64,000 bases of DNA from assembly GCF_963169125.1 (NCBI RefSeq), contig NC_084795.1, positions 144,683,766 through 144,747,765 of the forward strand. Reading direction: 5' to 3'. Below are positions 1 to 12,090 of the stretch, piece by piece. Below the pieces are notes generated by a model, which worked only from the letters and a program-made list of their open reading frames with translations, was not told the DNA's origin and did not search any database. A program made the translations under genes and the position numbers. Position 1 is the first letter of the stretch. Each line of letters begins with the position of its first letter. This DNA is from Humulus lupulus. Taxonomy: Eukaryota; Streptophyta; Magnoliopsida; Rosales; Cannabaceae.

Positions 1-1105
1 GTTTAATGGAAGTTTTATTACTTATCAAAAAAAATATTTAAGATAATATATTCATCGTAAAAAAAATATTAGTCAATTCAAAATTAACATTATCTTAAAA
101 TATCAATTTTCTATAAATAAGTAAATATCTTATTACAAATAAGATAATTATTAATCTCTCACTCTAGATTAATTCAAACATGATTAATATTAATTTTAAC
201 ATATAGTTTTTCAAAAATAATTTATTAATTCATAATTAATCAATTTCCCATGATTACCACATAATTATTTCCTTGCCTTGGAAAATTAATTCCTTTGCAA
301 TTTACCCCGTCTCTCTACAAATCTTTCTTTTGACATCCTTACCCTTGACAGTGTAGAGCATAGGTGATCTGGGGACGATGGACCAATAATACTAAGCTCT
401 AATAAACTTGATTATTAATTATAATCTTTAATCTAATAATCTTATTTATTAATTTAATTATTACTGCACTGTAAATATGGAACTGTAGTCTAAATATTTA
501 TAGAATTATATTTATGTAGTTTTCTATTGTAGTCCATTGATATAATCAATAAATGTAGTTATGTCTACAATTTATTGGTTCGTTAATTAGAGCTGGTCAA
601 GATTACCATTTTACCATTCTAATAACCTCCAATCCTAAAGTACAATTAATTCACAAGTGAATAATTAATCTGTAATCAAATTATAGATTTGAGCTCAATA
701 ACTGTTTGGTTGAAGAATTAACCCTTAAGGGAACCAATATTCGATCAATTAGGAAGTATTGATTCATTTACTGTGAATCATGTTCCCAGCCATTCATGAT
801 ATTGAATCTCCAAAACTACAGTCATTAGCCTCATTATACTAAGAAACTGTAATGAGTGAATAAAAGGATAAAATAAACACAAATAGGAGTTCATGAATAC
901 TCAGGACCTAGACTGATCTACAAATGATCATCTATTATGATAAGATTTAAATCTTTACGTCAAACGGTAAGTTTATAATTAATATTAATCATGTTAAAAT
1001 TAATATAGAGAGAGAGCTAGCCAAACACTTATGTTTTCCATCGACCATTGGGTCGGCCTACGTAATAGTACGTTGCTGGTTTAGGCCTAAGCCTTTCGAC
1101 CAGCG
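1..1105. other. AT-rich non-coding segment, unidentified
   Basis: I see no gene, tRNA or recognisable transposon domain here. The sequence is AT-rich. It ends abruptly near 1105, where homology to the LTR at 9027-11451 begins, so it may be part of an element that inserted into and truncated that LTR. I could not find TG/CA termini or a target duplication to prove this. Confidence 0.4.
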
Positions 1106-2165
1106 CGCAACGCACTATTGTCATCCTTGACTAATAAATCAAGCCTCGATCCATGTATTCGAATATCAATACAAAAACATATATTGATAGGCATACCTCA
1201 ACAAGACAAACGAACATACATATTAATCACATAACATCATCAAGTAACCATAATCACAATAATAATCATGCTTATTTAATAGGGTCAAGCCCTAGCCACG
1301 CACACGGTCATGAAACACTTAAGCAGGTATATAATATTCAAGTATGTTTAATCAATAAATGGAACGACAACTTAATCATAATCTTTCTCAAGGATCCAAT
1401 GCCCTATTCATATTTATTATTAACAGTCGGGCCAAGCCCTAATCACATATAACACGTATTGAGTGCAGTTTTCTTACCTCAGGTCCGATTATACCCTAAA
1501 AACAGAACGACCCTCGAGCACGATCCATAATATAGGATTTCATCAATAACGAGCAAATCCAGGCTGCCGGACTCAGTCCTAGCCTCCGGGCCTCGAATTC
1601 TACTAAACCAAGTAGTAGAATCAATTGCAAGCCCTAAGCAAAAGATTTTTGTCTCTAAAAACTCACCTTCAACCAAACAGTCCAGCGCGGGCCGCAACTT
1701 GACCTTGAGGGTCGCGACACCCCTCCCAGATAGAAGAAACCAAGGGCCCTGGGTTCGGTTGGGTCGCGGCCCCTCAAGAACATGGGCACGACTTGGCCCT
1801 GCAAACCCTGATTTCCTCTATTTTTCATCAGCCAAGTTCAACAAAAACCATCCTAATTCCACCCTAAAATGATAATTCAATTATCATAATAGTTTTAATA
1901 TCTTCCCAACAACAAAACCCAACTAAAATCTAGATTAAGAACCCAACAAAAATTAAACTCTCATACTTGAGCCACAAGCTCAAGAACACCTCAAACTTTA
2001 AGGAAAACAGGGCAGAAATCAATCTGAAACGAGGAATAAGGTATTACCTTAGTTATGAATGGTGACCCCCTAGCCACAAGTTATCCGAAGTGTAATCCTG
2101 AGGCTTCAATTCCTTAGTTTCTAGCCAAAATCTACTTAGTTCTTCAAGAAGTTACTGAGGAAGAT

Positions 2166-2196
<31 letters not shown>

Positions 2197-2770
2197 TCGG
2201 TTCAGTGAGGTGTTTAAGTGTTTATGCTTTGGTTTCCTTGAGGCTTAAACGACTCAAGCTAATCCCTAGGCTAGAGGTACCAAAAACGTCCCCGATGACA
2301 AAATGATCAAAATCCCCAGTATTCCCTCCTAATATCACTAAGTCCAAATATATCCTCAATTATTCATTGCCATTGCCCGATTACCCAATTTAATGCCAAA
2401 TACTTAGAATACCCCGTGACTCACCTGAGTCGGGTGTTGGGTTTCGTTGTGACTTTCCCGCTAACTTGCTCCCTAGGATTGTCTCATGCTGAGTAACCCA
2501 AATAAACCCACATAATAGTATGGTCTCTCACGTATATCAGCATATATACAATTATGCCCATATCAGGCCAAATTACGAAAGTTTCCCTTCTAATAAAAAA
2601 CGGGCCCACATGCATATTTAATATCACTAAACATGCATAACTAGTCATATTATCATGTAACTCACATAATCACAATCAAATATATCACATAAACATATAA
2701 TTCCATATATTGCCATCCTGGCCCCCTAATCAAGGGTCGAAGCCTTATTAGGTAATTTTGGGGAGTTACA
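1106..2770 (-). repeat. 3' LTR of Tekay 1, truncated
   Basis: This aligns from about 1106 to 2770 with 9631-11451, sharing long stretches such as the segment around 1190-1260 and the (GA)n tract near 2165-2197. In minus orientation it starts TGTAACTCCCC at 2770, directly after the polypurine tract. The last ~600 bp of the LTR (equivalent to 9027-9630) are missing. Short open frames inside it, such as 1153-1452, are chance frames in LTR sequence. Confidence 0.85.
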
Positions 2771-2786
2771 ACTATCCCCTCCTTAC
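2771..2786 (-). other. Polypurine tract of Tekay 1
   Basis: On the minus strand the sequence immediately upstream of the 3' LTR is a purine run (GTAAGGAGGGGATAGT). This is the position and composition expected for the primer of plus-strand DNA synthesis. The pol stop codon (2772-2774) lies inside it. Confidence 0.8.
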
Positions 2787-3238
2787 AAAAATTTCTTCCT
2801 CGAAATTTTTCTGGAACATCTCGGGATACTAAATCTGCATATCTGCCTCTAGCTCCCAGGTCGCTTCCTCGACCTTTTTGCTCCTCCATAATACCTTAAC
2901 TAACGGTATAGTCTTGTTCCTCAAGACCTTGTCCTTCCTGTCTAAAATCTGAACTGGGTGCTCCTCATAGGGCAAGTCTGCCTCCAGTTCTAGATCCTCG
3001 TAACTCAGCGTATTAGTTCCATCTCACACATACTTTCTCAACCTAGAAATATGAAATACATTATGCACACTAGACAGTGTAAGGGTAAGGCCAACCTGTA
3101 GGCCACCTGACTGATCCTCTCTAGTATCTTAAAAGGTCCCACAAACCTAGGGCTCAACTTGTCCTTGTTTCCGAACCTCTTCACCCCTCTCAGAGGTGAA
3201 ACCCTAAGGAAGTCATAGTCTCCCACCTGGAACTCCAC
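2772..3238 (-). pseudogene. pol: Integrase C-terminal (GPY/F) region and chromodomain, Tekay 1
   Basis: The frame at 3038-3238 holds the hallmark integrase C-terminal segment, with KLSPRFVGPFKILERI followed by VAYRLALP. This is the GPF-type module linking integrase to the chromodomain. The minus-strand frame from about 3030 to 2772 reads a chromodomain: LPYEEHPVQILDRK, then VKVLWRSKKVEEATWE, then YPEMF. In chromoviruses this module is thought to steer integration toward particular chromatin. One in-frame stop sits just before YPEMF and a further stop and frame change separate the two modules, so the protein is dead. The final stop overlaps the polypurine tract, as usual in these elements. Family identification is strong. 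Confidence 0.87.
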
Positions 3239-3540
3239 GTTCCTCTACCTTGGGTCTAAATAGCTCTTTTGTCCACTCTGAGATGCGAACATCCGAGCTC
3301 TAATCTTCTCAATAGCTTCAGTGGTCCTCTAAACTACTTCACGACCTAAATATTTCCTCTCAAACATCTCATCCCAGTGAATGGGCGATCTGCACTTCCT
3401 ACCATACAACATCTCATAAGGTGCCACTCCAATGGTAGACTAGTAGCTATTGTTATTGGAAAATTCTATCAGAGGCAAATATTTACTCCAAGACCCTTTA
3501 AAGTCCAACACACATGCTCTCCCAATATCTAGATTGTCCT

Positions 3541-4131
3541 CTCAGACTAACCATCGCTCTGAGGATGATAAGTTGTACTGAACTTCGGCTGTGTACCCAT
3601 CGCTCTTTGTAAACTTCCCCAAAACTTGGAAGTAAAGTAAGGGTCTCTATCTGACATGATAGACCTCAGATTGCCATGAATGAAAACTATCTCTCTCACA
3701 TAGAGGTCTGCATATTGGTAAACCATATAATTCACTCTCACTAGTAAAAGATGAGCTAATTTCGTATATCGATTAACGATGATCCTTATAGAATCATGTT
3801 GGCCCACTGTCCTGGGAAACCCTACCAAGAAATCCATCGTGATGTCCTCCCACTTTCACTCTGGGATATCTAGAGGCTGTAATAGCCCTTCTAGCCTCTG
3901 ATGCTCAGCCTTGACCTGCTGACAGGTCAGGCACCTTGCCACATACTCAGTCACGTCCCTCTTCATCCCAGGCCACCAACATATAACTTTCAGATCTTGG
4001 TACATCTTCGTGGTGCCCGGTTGTAGAGAATAAGGGATAGTATGAGATTCATCCAGAATTTCTCGTCTGATCCAAGTGTCCATCGAAGCACAGATTCGAT
4101 CCTTGTATCTCAACAAGAAAATTCTTGACAC
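3541..4131 (-). pseudogene. pol: Integrase zinc-binding domain and catalytic core, Tekay 1
   Basis: 4131-3856 carries the integrase zinc-binding module. The CLTC pair is present, followed by QQVKAEHQRLEGLLQPL. The second histidine of the usual H-x-H pair is replaced by glutamine (SLQPGTTKMYQDL). 3837-3547 is the catalytic core: MDFLVGFPRT at its start, SDRDPYFTSKFW holding the second catalytic aspartate, and TYHPQSDG near the end. The first catalytic region reads IVNRYTK where relatives have an aspartate. The frame stops right after QSDG, at 3544-3546, exactly where relatives continue Q-S-E-R with the catalytic glutamate; the codon there is TAG, one change from CAG. The enzyme is inactive. 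Confidence 0.9.
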
Positions 4132-4467
4132 CGTATAGTCCTTAGCTACTCCAGCTAGGACGTTCCCTCTAATCTACCCCAACTGCAGATCATCTAACTC
4201 CTTCTCCTTAATCCTCTCCAAAAGAGTAGACTGTAGGGTGATGCTGGCTACTTGGCCAACCACTAACTCCATTCCTGCTCTAGCCATATCGTTAGCAAAC
4301 TACCTTGATATCTTTCTGGCACTATATAACTGTCCCGGACCCTTCCGGCTTAAGGCATTTGCTACCATGTTGGCTTTCCCAGGGTGATAAAGGATCTAAC
4401 AATCATAATCCTTGACCAGCTCTAACCAACGTCTTTGCCTCATGTTGAGATCCTTCTAAGTGAGGAA

Positions 4468-5323
4468 TTATTTAAAAATCTCGTGGTCAGTGTATATCTC
4501 ACACTTCTCACCATACAAGTAGTGCTGCCACACCTTCAGTGCAAAAAAAAATACTACAAGTTCTAAATCATGTGTGGGGTATCTGTGCTTATACTCTTTC
4601 AATTGATGTGATGTGTAGGAAATCACCTTCCTTGTCTGCATAAGAACACAACCCAGACCCTGCCTCGAGGCGTCATAATAAACTTCAAACTTGTCCCGGG
4701 AAGACTCAAAACAGGAGCGGTGATCAAACTCTTCCGTGCTTCTGAAAGCTATCTTCACATTTGTCTGACCATATGAACTTCTGATTCTTGCATGTTAACT
4801 CTGTCAGTAATGATGCATTCTTGGAAAACCCCTCCGCAAAGCGTCTATAATACCCTGCCATTCCCAAGAAACTCCTGATCTCTAAAGCGTTCTTCGGTCT
4901 TGGCCAATATCTGACCACCTCAATCTTTGCTGGATCAACCTTAATTTAATCCTTACTGACTATGTGACCTAAGAAAGGCACTTGTGGCAACCAGAACTCG
5001 CATTTCTTGAATTTTGCATACAGTCAGTGTTCTCTCAACCTCTATAGTACGAATTTTAGGTGCTGGTCGTGTTCTTTCTCTGTCTGAGAGTATATCAATA
5101 TATCATCAATAAAGACGATCATAAACTGATCCAGGTAATCTTTGAACACCCTATTCATCAGATCCATAAATGTTGTTAGGGCATTAGTTAATCCAAATGA
5201 CATCACTAAAAACTCATAATGCCCGTACCTGATGCGAAAAGCTATCTTCGGTGTATCCTCCTCTCTGATCTTCAGCTGGAGATAACAAGATCAAAGATCT
5301 ATCTTAGAGAATATCGTTCTACC
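4468..5323 (-). pseudogene. pol: Reverse transcriptase palm/thumb and RNase H, Tekay 1
   Basis: 5323-4919 holds the palm in broken frames. The catalytic box VFIDDILIY is readable at about 5099-5119, with the aspartate pair at 5102-5107. 4918-4724 is the RT-RNase H connection (FLGMAGYYRRFAEGFSK). 4758-4468 is RNase H with its acidic residues in place: D in VYYDASRQGLGC, E in THDLELVV and D in IYTDHE. The reverse transcriptase would copy element RNA, and the RNase H would remove the RNA strand. At least one frameshift separates the connection from RNase H, where the two frames overlap. Residues are well preserved but the frame is not. Confidence 0.9.
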
Positions 5324-6169
5324 CTACAACTCGTCAAACAATTCATCAATCCTTGGTAGTGGATATATGTTCTTGATAGTCAACTTGTTTAATTCTCTGT
5401 AATCAATATACATCTTTAGAGAATCGTCCTTGTTCTTCACAAAGAGAACTGGAGCACCCTGTGGTGAGAAACTGGGCCTGATAAAACCCAACTCTAGTAA
5501 CTCCTGTAGTTGTACCTTTAGTTCCTTTAGCTCAGCTGGAGCCATCCTACAAGGTTCTCTAGATACTGGCTCTTTCCCTGACGCCAATTCAATCACAAAC
5601 TCAATCTCCCTATGTGGAGATAACCCTGGTAGATCTTCTAGAAACACGTCCAGATACTCACAAACTAATCGGGTTTGTTCTGGTCCCGTTGGCACGACCT
5701 CAGTGGTATCCACCACGCTAGATAAGAATCCTATGCATCCCCCTTGCAATAGGTCTCTAGCTCTAAGTATAGATATCATAGGTATACGGGGTCCATGCAC
5801 AGTTCCAACAAATATAAGGGGGTCCTCACCTTCAGGCTCAAAGGTTATTATCTTCTTCTTGCAATCTATCGTTGCCCCATAATTCTCTAACCAATCCATA
5901 CTCAGAATAATATCAAAATCAGTCATTACCAATTCTACTAAGTTAGTTGGTAATTCCCTACCATCCAATGTAACTGGTAGTGATCTAACCCATGTACTAG
6001 AAACCACTAACACCCCAGTAGGCAGCATAGTACCAAACCCCATAGGATAGAAGTCACATGGTCTACACAATCCATCTATAGTCCAACTAGCAACAAAAGA
6101 GTGTGTAGCATCTGAATCAATCAAAACAGTATAGAAGGTTCCAGCACTAGAAAGGTGACCTGTAACCAT
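5324..6169 (-). pseudogene. pol: Aspartic protease and N-terminal reverse transcriptase, Tekay 1
   Basis: This is the longest surviving frame of the element (281 codons). Residues 1-30 hold the protease active-site box [11 protein letters not shown]; relatives have D-S-G, so the flap-side glycine has become aspartate and the protease is probably inactive. The protease body continues to about residue 150, with [11 protein letters not shown] at residues 92-103. The linker leads into the RT fingers at about residue 195 onward: [33 protein letters not shown], then YIDYRELN and [11 protein letters not shown] at the end. The frame is then lost in the RT palm. A 150-codon frame on the opposite strand at 5430-5882 is a shadow of this one. 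Confidence 0.88.
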
Positions 6170-6189
6170 CGAGGGACTAGCTTGGACCT

Positions 6190-7060
6190 CTACCTAGGTC
6201 AAGGTGAACACCCGAGCTGGCGTCAGGCTATCCACCTTCTTCGGCTCTTCCTTTCTGGCTCTCGCATAGTCCTGTTTAAAATGCCCCAGACTGCCACAAA
6301 CAAAGCAGGAATTCACCCAACAATCCCCAATATGGCGCCTCCTACACCAATTACACTCTGGGGAGGCTCTCCAAGTCTCACCGCCACCCTGGTGGCCCAT
6401 CTGTATGCCCTGGAGCTGAAACTGTGTCCGGAGTCTTCCTCTTTTGGTCACAGGGGCCTTCGCCCATACCAAAACATGTAAATGGAGGTCTCAGCCTCAT
6501 AGAATCCCTTCTGGCTGCATTGTCACACCAAATGTTCTTCTCTATTCTCTCAACTATAAGCGCTTTCTCCACAGCCTATGCATAGGTAGTCAATCCTGGC
6601 ACAGTGGTAATACAAACTTCTCGGGTTATCGTAGGTTGTAGCCCCTGAAGGAACCTCTCTCTTCTGGTCCCATTAGTGGGCACCAGATCCCCGACAAACT
6701 TTGCTAGTCTGTTAAACATTAGGGCATAATCAATCATTGTCATCTTACCCTGAAGTAACTTGCTGAACTCCTCAGCCTTCACAACTTTAACTACATCGTT
6801 GTAGTATTTCTCATTAAAAAAGGCTTTCAACTATTCCTCCCGAAACATATAAGTGGCGTAGGCCACTCTCTCATTACCACCTACCATCGTAAAATCAAGG
6901 ATGGTGGTTATCATGGTCATCCACTGCTCAGCCTTCAGTGGATCGAAGCCACCCTCAAAGACTAGAGGGTGTTGCTTCTTGAACCTCGCATACAGGGGTT
7001 CCCATCTATCTCCCTCTGTCTAGGGCTGCACTACTGTTGGTACCTTGATCATGAAAATAT
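6190..7060 (-). pseudogene. gag: Gag, Tekay 1 (capsid and zinc knuckle)
   Basis: Read on the minus strand, 7020-6840 encodes the start of the capsid region (KKQHPLVFEGGFDPLKAEQW). After a stop, 6830-6576 carries the retrotransposon Gag core (MKAFFNEKYYNDVVKVVKAE ... RFLQGLQPTI). 6472-6194 contains the nucleocapsid zinc knuckle CFVCGSLGHFKQDY, in which the fourth ligand of the C-C-H-C pattern has become tyrosine. Gag would form the particle and bind RNA. The N-terminus is cut off near 7060 by a segment with no Gag similarity. Several stops and frame changes are present. Confidence 0.85.
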
Positions 7061-8880
7061 GATACCAATTGCACGCAATCGATTCAAGTAATATAGATAG
7101 TAAATAGAGTATCGTTCGCACAAAGACTATTAACCAATAACCAATAATTGTTCTTTAATTTTTATTTGGCAAACAAAATTTAGATGAATAAATATAATCA
7201 TAAATTTTTAATAACTGTGAAGAAAATAACTAATCAAATGATGAAAATCAATAATAAAAAGACATAGGGTATTAACTTCACAAACTTTTCATTCTACTAA
7301 AAAGACCTAGATTTAAGATCTCATCCTATATGCAGGTTTTCAACATCTCTATGATAAACTTAAACATATAGCAAGCATTAAGCATAGAAACCTAATTACT
7401 ACACAATCCATACAGGTTCTTTCGTCCAATATGTAACCTATGTCTATATAACGATGGCATATTTAATTCTCATATTTCAAATTTTGAATCAAAATAATAA
7501 ATCACGCAAATATTGATCAGGTATTTACTAGCATTAAGAAAACATTATATAGATTAGAATAAAGAAGAAGAATCAATAGAACATCATAATAACATTAAAT
7601 AGAAATCCAAGTGACTACATTAAACCCTAGATATGGAAATTAGTTCATGGAAAAGAATAGACAAAGAAGTAAGAGAAGAAAGGAGGAAATAGAGAGAGGT
7701 CAAGATGAAAGAGAGGCAGATCGATCTAAAATAGTCTAAAGCATTATTTTTATAGTGATAAGGTTGTGAAAAGAGTTTTCTAGATGTTTCCATTTGTTAC
7801 TTGATAATGCTCCAAAATATCTTTATTTGAATTTCAAATCCCGTAACTCTAGCTTGTGTATTCTTGTAGGTCGAATATCACTATGTAAACGTCTGAGTTC
7901 GACTTTTCTCATGAAACAAGCTTTCGTAGGTCATTAAATAAGTTTCCACCACCACCAAGAACACATAAATCAGATAAGTGAGTCGGGAGATATGGTCAAA
8001 CTACCAAACTGTCTCAGATTCAAAAGTTCTCAGATTTTTCCAACAATTTAAGTTTGAATTCTCCTTTACTTCTCCAATCAATTCAAATAAATATATTTTT
8101 ATTGTTTTTCTCTTGATTGAAGATAATATTTCAAATAAATTTTGAAATATTTCTCAAATATTCATTTAACAAATGACAACCTGAAAAATACAACAACCAC
8201 ACATAAAAAGAACTAAAAATATAAAATAATAATAATAATTAAACTAAGACTAAAAAGTATTAAAATATATCCTATCAAATTTCCCCAAACTAAATCTTTA
8301 CTCGCCCTCGAGTAAAGAATACAAAAGACAAATAAAAACCAAACTAAAAACCTAAAACAACCAACACAAATGAATCAAGCCAACAACAACAATTCAAGCA
8401 TCAAAATATTATGAATAACATGCTTATATAATCTTCAAGAAAATTAACTTATAGTCCAGAATATCAGTCAAAACATTCTTCCAATTCACTTATGTCCAAA
8501 AAAAAAATAAAAGCTCTCAAAATCATGATTAATAAATAAAATGTATTCGAATCATTTCATGCTCACCAAAATTTTTTCCTTACAATCAATTAATATCATT
8601 ATCCCATAAGCTTGCTATACTTACTAATCTTCGCTAACGTAGAAAACACATTCTCAAAAATCAATAGGACTTTCATGGCTTATAATTGAACGGCATAGGT
8701 AAAGGTAGATTAAAAAGTTACTTAGGCTCAAATATACCATACGCATACAAACCAATCTTATGACAAACTCACGAACCAAAAACTATCCAAAATTTCTCAA
8801 TCTTTCTTGCTTTGAGAGAGAATTCATACACATGTTTTATTTTTTTTTCTTTATTTCTCATGCTTCCCAAACAGGCACCA
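7060..8880. other. AT-rich insert between gag and leader of Tekay 1
   Basis: Gag similarity stops near 7060 and leader similarity to the copy at 15955-16095 resumes near 8890. The ~1.8 kb between is AT-rich and non-coding, so it is probably an insertion of another repeat. It contains a perfect 9-bp stem hairpin at 8296-8317 (CTTTACTCG, loop CCCT, CGAGTAAAG). I could not define its termini or a target duplication, and I do not recognise its family. Confidence 0.4.
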
Positions 8881-9011
8881 GATAAGGCATTCATATCATG
8901 CTTAAGCAATTAAACATAACCACATCATAGTTACCGAGCCCTGAGTCGAGCTTCTCTTTCGTGGTAAGTGTACATGCTCGGATAGTCTTCAGGAACCCTT
9001 AAACCTTGGCA

Positions 9012-9023
9012 GCTCTGATACCA
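9012..9023 (-). other. tRNA-Met primer-binding site, Tekay 1
   Basis: The minus strand reads TGGTATCAGAGC three bases downstream of the 5' LTR end. This is the standard complement of the initiator tRNA-Met 3' end used by many plant LTR retrotransposons. Confidence 0.88.
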
Positions 9024-9026
9024 AGT

Positions 9027-11451
9027 TTTAACGCCCTCCTAATCAAGGACCATACTTTGTACTTTAATTTGTGTCAAACTTTCTAATCAAGTCATTTGGT
9101 TATAAACGTGTAACTAATGTTAACGTCAAAGGTTAAGGATAAAAATTTTGGTCAAAGGATCTGTTGACTTTTATTTACAAATTTTATACATACATGGGAT
9201 CCCAAAATATTATAACCAAAATTTTAAAAAATGTGTATGTACATCAAAATTATAGTCAGCCGAACTAAGCGGCAAAATCATGTCTGCAACCGTAGTTCCT
9301 CTGAGATATCCTTGGCCATGGTGGACGAGCAGCCGCATATGTACACGCTGCCACTAAAGCTCTCCAACTCATGGTGGGTTAAGCTTTCCTTTTCCCTTAC
9401 CTGCACGACAAAGCATTAGTGAGCCAAGGCTCAACAAGAAAACATAAACATGTGCATAAACAGGGGTAATAATCTACTCATATTGACATACAATCATAAA
9501 TAAACAATCATTAGACTATTATGGGACCGCTTCCCTTAACAATTGACCTTAGAGTCAACCTCAAGGCCCTATCCCCTACCTATGTGACCATAGAGTCATT
9601 TGGGGCCCTCGCCCTTAGCTCAACAAGACAAACACGCTATTGCCGTCCTTGACTAATAAGTCAAGCCTTGATCCAGGTATTCGAATATCAATATAGAAAT
9701 AGATATGGATAGGCATACCTCAACAAGACAAACACGCATACATATTAATCACACAACATCATCAAGTAACCGTAATCATAGTAACAATCATGCTTATTTA
9801 ACGGGGCCAAGCCCTAGCCACGCAAACCACGCGAACATTCATGAAACAGTTAAGTAAGTATAGATTATTCAAGTATGTTTAATCAATAAACGAAATGATA
9901 ACTTAATCATAATCATTCTCAGGGGCCCAAGCTCTATTCATAATTATTATTAACAGTGTGCCCAAGCCCTAATCACATATAACATGTATTGGGTGCAGTT
10001 TTCTTACCTCAGGTCCGAGTATAGCGTAAAATAAGAATGACCCTCGATCACAATCCCTATTCTGAGCCCTTAGTGATAACCTAGTCACAACCATAATATA
10101 GGATTCAATCAATAATGAGCAAATAAAGGCTTCTGGACCGAGTCCTAGCCTCTGGGACCGAGTCCTAGCCTCTGGGACCTCAAATTCTACTAAACCAAGT
10201 AGTAAAATCAATCCTGAGCCCTGAGGAAAAGATTCCCGTCTCTAAAAAATCACCATAGCCAAAACAGCCTAGGCGGGCCACAACCTACCCTTGAGGGTCC
10301 CGACGCGCCCCTCAAGTCAGAGGCCCTAGTCCCCTAGAAATGGAACACTGGCCGCAACCTGTCCTTGAGTGTCACAGGGCGCCTCCCAGATAGAAGCCAC
10401 CAAGGGCCTTGGGTTCGATTGGGTCTCGGCCCCTCAAGAACAAGGTCGCAACTTGGCCCTGCGAACCTTGGTTTCCTCTATATTTCATCAGCCAAGATCA
10501 ACAAAAACCATCCCAATTCCACCCAAAAATGATAATTCCGTCATCATAACAATTTTAATATCTTCCCAACAATAAAACCCATCTAAAATCTAAATTAAAA
10601 ACCCAACAAATATCAAACTCTCATACTTGAGCCACAAGCTCAATAACACCTCAAACTTTAAGGAAAACAAGGCAGAATTCAATCTGAAACAAGGATTAAG
10701 ATATTACCTTAGCTATGAATGGTGATCCCCTAGCCACAAGCTATCTGAATTCTAATCCCGAGGCTTCAATTCCTTAGTTTCCAACCAAAATCTACTTAGT
10801 TCTTCAAGAAGTTACTTAGGGAAGATGAGAGAGAAAGAGAGAGAGGGGGAGAGAGGTATATAGAGATAGAGAGAGTCAGTTTAGTGAGGTGTTTAAGTGT
10901 TTATGCTTTTCTTTCCTTGAGGCTTAAACGACTTAAGCTAATCCCAAGGCTCGGGGTACCAAAAACATCCCCCCAGGGCAAAATGGTCAAAATCCACAGT
11001 ATTCCCTGCTAATCTCGCTAACTCCAAATATATCCTCAATTATTCATTCCCATTATCCGATAACATGATTTAATGCCAAATACCTAGAATACCCCTTGAC
11101 TTACCCCGAGTCGGGTATTGGGTCCCATTGTGACTTTCCCGCTAACTTGCTGCCTAGGATCGTCTCATGCCGAGTAACCCAAATTATCCCACATAATAAC
11201 GTGGTCTCTCACATATATGAACATCTATACAATTATGTCCATAACGACCCAAATTATGAAAGTTTCCCTTCTAATAAGAAACGAACCCACATGCATATTT
11301 AATATCCCTAAACATGCATAACTAGTTATTGAATCATATAACTCACATAATCACAATCAAATATATCACGTAAACATATAATTCCATATATTGCCACCCT
11401 GCCCCCCTAATCAAGGCCCTAAGCCTTATTAGGTAATTTTTGGACGTTACA
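9027..11451 (-). repeat. 5' LTR of Tekay 1
   Basis: About 2425 bp. In minus orientation it begins TGTAACGTCC at 11451 and ends ...GGGCGTTAAA next to the primer site; the last bases are mutated from GTTACA, as seen by comparison with the LTR at 16096. It aligns over most of its length with 1106-2770. It carries a GA-rich tract near 10827-10875 and the conserved TTTTCTTACCTCAGGTCC segment at 10000-10017, a splice-donor-like motif on the minus strand. Frames such as 9231-9419 and 9969-10211 are not genes. Confidence 0.9.
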
Positions 11452-11640
11452 TTAAAGATTCCTTACTTTAATATGTTGCTGACTATTTTATTGATTATAT
11501 ATGATCCTAATTGTCTGGTACTAATACAAGATCATATTCTCATCAGTGAATAAGGTATTTTCTTAATATTATTATATAATGAATTCAAACATTAAAATAT
11601 AATAAAATTGTATTTTTATTCTATCAATAAAATGTATTTA
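11452..11640. other. Short AT-rich spacer
   Basis: These ~190 bp lie between the end of the Tekay 1 LTR (11451) and the first recognisable Tat protease sequence. I see no coding or repeat signal. It could be original genomic sequence or decayed element sequence. Confidence 0.35.
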
Positions 11641-11666
11641 CCAATCCCCAATTAGGGCATTAATGC

Positions 11667-12090
11667 TTATGACCAATCCCCTCTTAAAGTGTGTATCCTC
11701 GAGGACGAAGGGAACTTCATGGCCAGGTGGAAAACAGAAGTTATGGTCTCAAATGCCATCAGCGCTGGTCTCCCCAAGATTGCAGTGTACGCAGTTGGGC
11801 GGTCAATTACAACGATCTCCAACATTTTAGCGACAGCCCATACTCCTTCTCCCAAAGTTAGTCCGAGCTCAACCGTTCCTATTGTTGCCATTCCTTCTCC
11901 TAAAAACCCATAAAAAGTCATGGAGGTTGCCTTGAGGTCAGTTACGGATAGTCCCTCTTTTCAAGGGTGGATCTAAATAGCACATTCATTGAGCCCCCAT
12001 TATCAATCAAGATTTTTCTCACCCTCCAATTAGCGAGCTGAATGAATATCACCAGCTGATCATTAGACATGGCTAGTGTCTTCTTCCGTA
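11667..12090 (-). pseudogene. pol: Tat-type aspartic protease, element C
   Basis: The frame 11921-11667 reads FYGFLGEGMATIGTVELGL, then VVIDRPTAYTAILGRPAL and FHLAMKFPSS. This is the C-terminal half of the protease and parallels 28680-28900 of element A. Upstream on the same strand, broken by stops, is the active-site region KILIDNGGSMNVLF (about 11972-12013), with the D-N-G triad typical of Tat proteases, preceded by PIIFTEEDTSHV near 12090. The reading frame is interrupted between the two halves. Downstream RT is missing. Confidence 0.83.

Larger units (their letters stand above)
1106..11451 (-). mobile_element. Ty3/gypsy Tekay-type chromovirus 1, degenerate, minus strand
   Basis: This is a complete-layout but dead LTR retrotransposon read on the minus strand: 5' LTR (9027-11451), tRNA-Met primer site, leader, gag, protease, reverse transcriptase, RNase H, integrase, chromodomain, polypurine tract, and a 3' LTR truncated at its far end. 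The domain order PR-RT-RH-INT defines Ty3/gypsy. The chromodomain after the integrase, the LTR of more than 2 kb and TGTAAC...GTTACA-type termini point to the Tekay/Del clade. Every coding domain carries stops or frameshifts. The target duplication cannot be read because the left LTR is truncated. Confidence 0.9.

Noticed and set aside
1153..1452. 99-codon ORF
   Set aside because: Histidine/asparagine-rich chance frame in LTR sequence; the other LTR copy (from 9680) does not preserve it.
5430..5882. 150-codon plus-strand gene
   Set aside because: It is the antisense shadow of the protease-RT frame, which has clear motifs on the minus strand.
9001..9030. tRNA-Met gene
   Set aside because: Only the 12-base primer-site complement is present; no cloverleaf surrounds it. 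The same holds at 16081, 54753 and 60989.
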